Assembly: GCA_039188505.1 (NCBI GenBank)
Contig: JBCCZC010000193.1
Span: 1 to 10,125, forward strand
Direction of reading: 5' to 3'
Source of the DNA: JBCCZC01 sp039188505
Lineage (GTDB): Bacteria > Pseudomonadota > Gammaproteobacteria > Xanthomonadales > SZUA-38
Length of the DNA: 10,125 nt
The notes below the pieces were generated by a model. It did not search any database. It saw only the letters and a list, made by a program, of their open reading frames with translations, and was not told where the DNA came from. Positions 6,208 to 10,125 of the stretch are shown here, piece by piece. Every line of letters starts with the position of its first letter. Within the stretch, counting starts at the first letter, position 1. Both the position numbers and the translations under genes were made by a program.

Positions 6208-7005
6208 TCAGCCGAAGGCCTGCCAGAGCAGGTTGAGGCCCATGAACGCGAGGAAGCCGGCGAAGACGCGCCGCAGCGTCGCCGTGGGCAGCGCGTGGGC
6301 GGCGCGGGCGCCAAGGGGGGCGAACGGCACGCTCGTCACCACGATAGCCAGCAATGCGGGCAGCCAGACGAACCCCACGCTCGGCGCTGGCCGCCCCGCG
6401 ATCGCCCAGCCGGTGACGACGAAACCGAGCGCACCGGCAACGGCGATCGGCAGCCCGCAGGCGGCCGACGTTCCGACCGCTCGGTGGATCGCGACGCCGC
6501 GCCACGTCAGGTAGGGCACCGTCAGGCTGCCGCCACCGATGCCGACGAGGGCCGAAACCGTGCCGATCACGGTGCCGGCGCCGACGAGCTCCGGTGCTCC
6601 CGGCCCCGGGCCCGATCCGTCCGCGGTGCCCGAGCCGCGCATCATCTGCAGCGAGACAAGCAGGCAGAACACGCCGAAGATGGCGGTCAGGGCCAGGCTC
6701 GAGAGCGCCGCGGCGATGGCAGCCGCCAGGGCTGATCCGAGCACGAGACCGGGCGTCAGGCGGGCCATGACGGGCCAGTCGACCGCGCCGCGGCCGTGGT
6801 GGGCGCGCACCGACGCGATGCTGGTGAGAACGATCGAGGCCAGGGAGGTTCCGACCGCCACGTGCATCGCGTATTCTGGCATTCGGCCGGCAAGCAGAAC
6901 GAGCAGGGCGGGGACGATGACGAGTCCGCCGCCGATGCCAAGGAGGCCCGCGAGGAAGCCGGCCAGGGCACCCGTCGCCAGCAGGATGAGCGCATCGATC
7001 AGCAT
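6208..7005 (-). CDS. TauE/SafE-family membrane permease (UPF0721 type)
   Basis: Members of this family are inner-membrane permeases linked to export of sulfite, sulfoacetate and other small sulfur-containing or organic anions; the substrate here is not known. The 265-residue product is strongly hydrophobic, with about eight membrane segments in two related halves. Each half carries the family repeat: GIGGGLVIVP at 23-32 and GIGGGSLTVP at 155-164. The halves are joined by a Gly/Pro-rich loop (about 124-139). The ATG (complement of 7003-7005) is chosen because the first membrane helix starts right after it and GGTGG lies just upstream; an in-frame extension to 7092 would add a non-family, basic lead. 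The gene converges on the EEP gene with a 14-nt gap and its start abuts that of slt. No sulfur-metabolism genes are nearby to suggest a substrate. Confidence 0.9.
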   Translation of the reverse strand: MLIDALILLATGALAGFLAGLLGIGGGLVIVPALLVLLAGRMPEYAMHVAVGTSLASIVLTSIASVRAHHGRGAVDWPVMARLTPGLVLGSALAAAIAAALSSLALTAIFGVFCLLVSLQMMRGSGTADGSGPGPGAPELVGAGTVIGTVSALVGIGGGSLTVPYLTWRGVAIHRAVGTSAACGLPIAVAGALGFVVTGWAIAGRPAPSVGFVWLPALLAIVVTSVPFAPLGARAAHALPTATLRRVFAGFLAFMGLNLLWQAFG

Positions 7006-7006
7006 C

Positions 7007-9013
7007 GTGCCACCGAAGTCATTTAAAGGGATTTTCTTCGCGTTTCTGGGTCTTTGCCTGGCCTGCGACGCGACCGACGCCGCACCCGTCACTGCGGAAC
7101 GCCAGCAGCAGCGCGTCGCCTACAAGGCAGCCCGAGCGGCGATCGCCCGCGGCGTGCCCGGCGCGCTGACCGCCGCCGGCGTCGCGCTGAAAGACTATCC
7201 GTTGTACCCCTACCTGGTCTACGAGGACCTGCGCCGACGCCTCGACACCGCCAACGCGGACGAGGTCGAGCGCTTCCTCGTGCTGTTCGCCGACCTGCCC
7301 CTCGCGGCGCAGCTGCGCGACCGCTGGCTTCGGCAGCTCGGCCGCCAGCGCGACTGGACCACGTTCCGGCAGTTCCACGACGCCTCCGTGCGCGGCACGA
7401 CGCTACGCTGCTACGCGATCACGGCTCGCGTGGCCGCGGGCGAAGCGGTTCCCGTGGCGCCCGACAACATGGACCTTTGGCTGCACGGCGCGTCCCAGCC
7501 CAAGGCCTGCGATCCGGTGTTTTCCCACTGGCGAAGCCGTGGCGACATCACGCCCGCACTGATCCGCGACCGGGCTCGCCGGGCCGCGCTGGCGGGGGAG
7601 CGTTCGCTCGCAAGCTGGCTCGGCCGGCAGCTGCCCGCCGCCGAAGCCCGCGTGGTCGACACCTGGCTGACCGCCGTCCAGCAACCGGAGCGGCAGCTTC
7701 GCCGCGTCGACCGCTGGCCCGCCGCAGCGCGGGACCCGGACTTCATCGTCCCGCTGCTCAAGCAGCTGGCCCGGAACAACATCGAAGCCGCCTACCGGGC
7801 CTGGCCCGACGCGCGCGGCCATCTCGAGCCCGAGCAGCAGCTCACGGTCGAGCGAGATCTCGCGGTCCTCCGATCGACGGACTATGGCCCGGACGCCGTG
7901 GCCAGGCTGGCGGCACTGCCCCGAGAGGCCGTGGACGAGCAGGTGCGCGCCTGGCGGGTCCGCGTCGCCGTGGCGCGCGGCGACTGGCGCGCCGTCCGGC
8001 ACCAGATCGAGGCGATGGAACCGGCGCTCCAGAATGACAGTCGCTGGCAGTACTGGCTCGCTCGCAGCGAAGCGGAGCTCGGCGACACCGCCGCGTCCCG
8101 CGACCGCTTCGCGCGCCTCGCCACGCGGACGAACTACTACGGATTCCTCAGCGCCGACCGCATCGGCGCACCTTATGCACTCTGCGCGGACGACAGCGCC
8201 GTCGATACGGCGATGGTCGCCGCGCTCCCGGGGGTCGAGCGCGGGCTCGAACTTCATGCGGTCGGTCAGTTCACCGACGCGCGGCGCGAATGGCGGGTAG
8301 CGACGGAAGACCTGCTTCCGGAGCAGCGCCTCGAGGCGGCGCTGCTGGCGGCGACCTCCGGCTGGCATCACCAGGCCATCCTCGACCTCGCCGGCCTCAA
8401 TCGCCTGAACCGCTACGTCGAGCGGTTCCCGGTGCCCTGGTCGGACGCGGTCGCCAAGGGCGCGCAGCGCCACGCGCTGCCGCCGAGCCTGATCTACGCC
8501 GTCATGCGCTCGGAGAGCTCGCTGGCGACAGACGCGCGCTCCGGCGCGGGGGCCATGGGTCTCATGCAGCTGCTGCCCAGCACGGCGCGGAGCCTGCAGA
8601 ACTCGGCCGGCGTGCGCGTCCCCAACCGCTCGCGACTCTACGATCCGGAAACCAACATCCGCCTCGGGAGCGCCTACCTCCGCAAGCTCGTCGACGAATA
8701 CGAGCATCCGCTTCGCGTCCTCGTGGCCTACAACGCGGGGCCCCGCCCGCTTGCGCGCTGGGACGCCGCGGGTCGCCTGCCGCCCGAGCCCGATCGCTGG
8801 ATCGAGACCCTGCCCTACTACGAGACCCGGGAATACCTGCCCCGCGTCCTGACCTTCCAGGTGCTGTACGAGTGGCAGATCCACGGCCGCATGACCCGGC
8901 TCGAGCGCATGATGCAGCCCCTCGACCGTCCGGCCGCCTGGCCGACGAGCTGGTCCACCGGGAACATCACCCCCGTCTGTGGCGTCGACTCGCGCGTTGC
9001 GGCGACGCCCTGA
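7007..9013 (+). CDS. slt: Soluble lytic murein transglycosylase (Slt70 type)
   Basis: Slt cleaves the glycan strands of peptidoglycan between MurNAc and GlcNAc, forming 1,6-anhydromuropeptides, in the periplasm. From the GTG at 7007 the product has 668 residues, close to the usual 640-660. A signal peptide (basic K4 and K7, hydrophobic 8-20) is followed by the helical superhelix domain, recognisable from LKDYPLYPYLVYEDL. The C-terminal SLT domain (about 485-640) holds catalytic E503 in MRSESSL, then GAMGLMQLLPSTA, NIRLGSAYLRKLV and AYNAGPRPLARW. The start is uncertain. An in-frame ATG at 6986 would overlap the divergent permease by 20 nt, the GTG has no clear ribosome site, and a rare ATT could be used in the AT-rich patch near 7031. 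The two cysteines at 17 and 20 do not fit a lipobox well. A tail of about 30 residues follows the SLT domain. Confidence 0.93.
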   Translation: MPPKSFKGIFFAFLGLCLACDATDAAPVTAERQQQRVAYKAARAAIARGVPGALTAAGVALKDYPLYPYLVYEDLRRRLDTANADEVERFLVLFADLPLAAQLRDRWLRQLGRQRDWTTFRQFHDASVRGTTLRCYAITARVAAGEAVPVAPDNMDLWLHGASQPKACDPVFSHWRSRGDITPALIRDRARRAALAGERSLASWLGRQLPAAEARVVDTWLTAVQQPERQLRRVDRWPAAARDPDFIVPLLKQLARNNIEAAYRAWPDARGHLEPEQQLTVERDLAVLRSTDYGPDAVARLAALPREAVDEQVRAWRVRVAVARGDWRAVRHQIEAMEPALQNDSRWQYWLARSEAELGDTAASRDRFARLATRTNYYGFLSADRIGAPYALCADDSAVDTAMVAALPGVERGLELHAVGQFTDARREWRVATEDLLPEQRLEAALLAATSGWHHQAILDLAGLNRLNRYVERFPVPWSDAVAKGAQRHALPPSLIYAVMRSESSLATDARSGAGAMGLMQLLPSTARSLQNSAGVRVPNRSRLYDPETNIRLGSAYLRKLVDEYEHPLRVLVAYNAGPRPLARWDAAGRLPPEPDRWIETLPYYETREYLPRVLTFQVLYEWQIHGRMTRLERMMQPLDRPAAWPTSWSTGNITPVCGVDSRVAATP

Positions 9014-9051
9014 CGGCGCCTTGCCGTTCCCGGATTGACCGGGGAAAATAT

Positions 9052-9065
9052 GGGGGTCATCCCCC
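9052..9065 (+). repeat. Perfect G5/C5 inverted repeat ahead of the dehydrogenase gene
   Basis: GGGGG (9052-9056), TCAT, CCCCC (9061-9065) form a perfect five-base-pair G-C hairpin with a four-base loop, just before the AGAGAGAAA ribosome site of the next gene. Another small stem, CCCGG (9029-9033) with CCGGG (9039-9043), lies between it and the slt stop. They could be a 5' leader structure or an operator, or carry no function. Confidence 0.35.
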
Positions 9066-9083
9066 GCCCGTCAGAGAGAAACC

Positions 9084-10022
9084 ATGGGAACGCTCTGCAT
9101 CGTCGGCGGCTCCGGCTTCGTCGGCGGCCACCTGCTCAACCGCTGGTCCGGCCAGCACACGATCAAGATCCTGTCCCGCCACGGTGACGGCAGCGCCCTC
9201 GCCCGCGTGGCGCCGGGCAGCCGCCACTACGCGATCGACGTCTACGATCCGGACATGCTGGCCCACCACTTTGCGGGCGCCGATGCGGTCGTGAACCTGG
9301 TCGGCATCCTCAACGAGAAGGGCAACGACGGCTCGGGCTTCGAGCGGGCCCACGTCACGCTGACCGAGACCGTCATCGATGCCTGTCGCCGCGCCGAGGT
9401 CTCCCGGCTGCTGCAGATGAGCAGCCTCAAGGCCGGCGAAGGCGAGAGCCACTACCTCATCTCGAAGGGCAAGGCCGAAGCGCGGGTTCGCGACAGCGGG
9501 CTCGACTGGACCATCCTCCGACCGTCGACGATCTTCGGCCCCGGCGACAGCTTCCTGCTGCGCTTCGCGAGCCTGCTGAAAATGGTGCCCCTGTTCATGC
9601 CGCTGGCGTGCCCGAACGCGCGGATGCAGCCCGTCTACGTCGCTGACGTCGCTGCTGCATTCGACCGGGCGCTGACCGACCGTCGAGCATTTGGCCAGAC
9701 CTGGGAGCTCGGCGGCCCCGAGGTCATGACGCTGAAGGAAATCGTGGCCTACTTGCGTGACCTGCTCGGGCTCAGGCGGACGATCATCGGGCTCCCCGAC
9801 GGCATCGCGCGGCTGCAGGCCTCGGTCTTCGATCTCGTGCCCGGCAAGCCGTTCTCCTCGGACAACTTCAGGTCGCTGCAGAGCGACAGCGTGACCGACG
9901 ACAACGCGCTGCCGAAGCTCGGCATCACGCCGACCCCGATGAACGCCGTCGTCCCCCGCTACCTGGGCAACCGCACGCGCGCCGATCGGCTCCAGGACTT
10001 CCGCGTCGACCACCGCACATGA
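9084..10022 (+). CDS. NDUFA9-like atypical short-chain dehydrogenase (NAD(P)-binding epimerase fold)
   Basis: This 312-residue protein has the N-terminal Rossmann nucleotide motif GGSGFVG (8-14), a YxxxK pair (Y124, K128 in YLISK), serines at 113-114 before it, and the RPSTIFGPGD segment typical of the extended or atypical SDR group related to mitochondrial complex I subunit NDUFA9. The C-terminal half (WELGGPEVMTLKEIV onward) is the variable substrate region. No signal peptide or membrane segment is seen, so it should be cytoplasmic, perhaps membrane-peripheral. The reaction is not known; in bacteria such proteins are often labelled complex I-like without proof. The ATG at 9084 follows AGAGAGAAA by a few bases. 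It lies 70 nt after slt and its stop overlaps the cca start, which suggests co-expression with cca. Confidence 0.86.
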   Translation: MGTLCIVGGSGFVGGHLLNRWSGQHTIKILSRHGDGSALARVAPGSRHYAIDVYDPDMLAHHFAGADAVVNLVGILNEKGNDGSGFERAHVTLTETVIDACRRAEVSRLLQMSSLKAGEGESHYLISKGKAEARVRDSGLDWTILRPSTIFGPGDSFLLRFASLLKMVPLFMPLACPNARMQPVYVADVAAAFDRALTDRRAFGQTWELGGPEVMTLKEIVAYLRDLLGLRRTIIGLPDGIARLQASVFDLVPGKPFSSDNFRSLQSDSVTDDNALPKLGITPTPMNAVVPRYLGNRTRADRLQDFRVDHRT

Positions 10023-10125
10023 AGCGGTACCTGGTCGGCGGCGCGGTCCGGGACGAGCTGCTCGGCCTGCCCGTCAAGGACCGGGACTGGGTCGTCGTCG
10101 GCGAGACGCAGGCCACCATGGAAGC
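10019..10125 (+). CDS. cca: CCA tRNA nucleotidyltransferase, N-terminal fragment
   Basis: Cca adds or repairs the 3'-terminal CCA of tRNAs using CTP and ATP. Only the first 35 codons are present before the window ends. They match the start of class II gammaproteobacterial enzymes: the nucleotidyltransferase motif YLVGGAVRD (4-12), then LLGLPVKDRDWVVVG, including the metal-binding pair D21 and D23. The ATG (10019-10021) overlaps the stop of the preceding dehydrogenase gene as ATGA, so translation is probably coupled. Whether the C-terminal HD phosphohydrolase domain of the multifunctional form is present cannot be seen. Confidence 0.95.
   Translation, partial: MKRYLVGGAVRDELLGLPVKDRDWVVVGETQATME

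Noticed and set aside
6539..7006. Upstream plus-strand extension of slt (156 residues)
   Set aside because: It is antisense to the permease gene, and the signal peptide of Slt begins only near 7007.
7403..8884. 493-residue open frame on the minus strand
   Set aside because: It is antisense to slt, which has a clear family match throughout; the reverse frame shows no domain and is explained by GC-rich codon bias.
9057..10013. 318-residue open frame on the minus strand
   Set aside because: It mirrors the NDUFA9-like gene almost exactly and has no motif of its own.
1..10125. CRISPR array, insertion sequence, tRNA or phage attachment site
   Set aside because: No spaced direct repeats, transposase motifs, terminal inverted repeats or cloverleaf-forming segments were seen on either strand.

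Overview
This window is a GC-rich stretch of chromosome that most resembles a gammaproteobacterium. The best evidence is gene content and order. There is an engB / cytochrome c4 / dsbA / endonuclease-exonuclease-phosphatase cluster, an arrangement I know from Pseudomonas and relatives. There is also a Slt70-type lytic transglycosylase, and a CCA-adding enzyme whose first residues closely follow the E. coli Cca pattern. I cannot name a genus from the sequence. I see no mobile element, tRNA, rRNA, CRISPR array or compositional island; the window reads as ordinary core genome, with genes packed on both strands.

Layout from left to right. (1) The first 155 codons of hemB (haem synthesis) run leftward off the edge. 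(2) Diverging from it is an 825-residue signalling protein with two receiver domains, a PAS domain, a degenerate GGDEF domain and a near-complete EAL domain. It is FimX-like in architecture and is the most interesting gene here. (3) engB, a ribosome-assembly GTPase, converges on it with a 40-nt gap. (4) Diverging from engB is a rightward group: dihaem cytochrome c4, dsbA, and a cytoplasmic endonuclease/exonuclease/phosphatase-family protein. It is headed by a near-consensus sigma70 promoter and punctuated by two strong GC hairpins. (5) A leftward TauE/SafE-type membrane permease converges on that group with a 14-nt gap. (6) A rightward group follows: the periplasmic transglycosylase Slt, an NDUFA9-like atypical short-chain dehydrogenase, and the first 35 codons of cca. 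The last two overlap by ATGA.

How the genes fit together: several products act at or beyond the inner membrane (cytochrome c4 as electron carrier, DsbA for disulfide formation, Slt for murein turnover, the TauE/SafE permease). Others are core information or metabolic functions (HemB, EngB, Cca). The hemB and cytochrome c4 genes share a haem theme, but they lie in separate transcription units and no regulatory link is visible.

I found no convincing undescribed multi-gene system. The points worth a second look are the mix of kept and lost residues in the c-di-GMP protein, the permease and slt start codons that lie back to back, and two conserved-neighbour proteins whose substrates are unknown.
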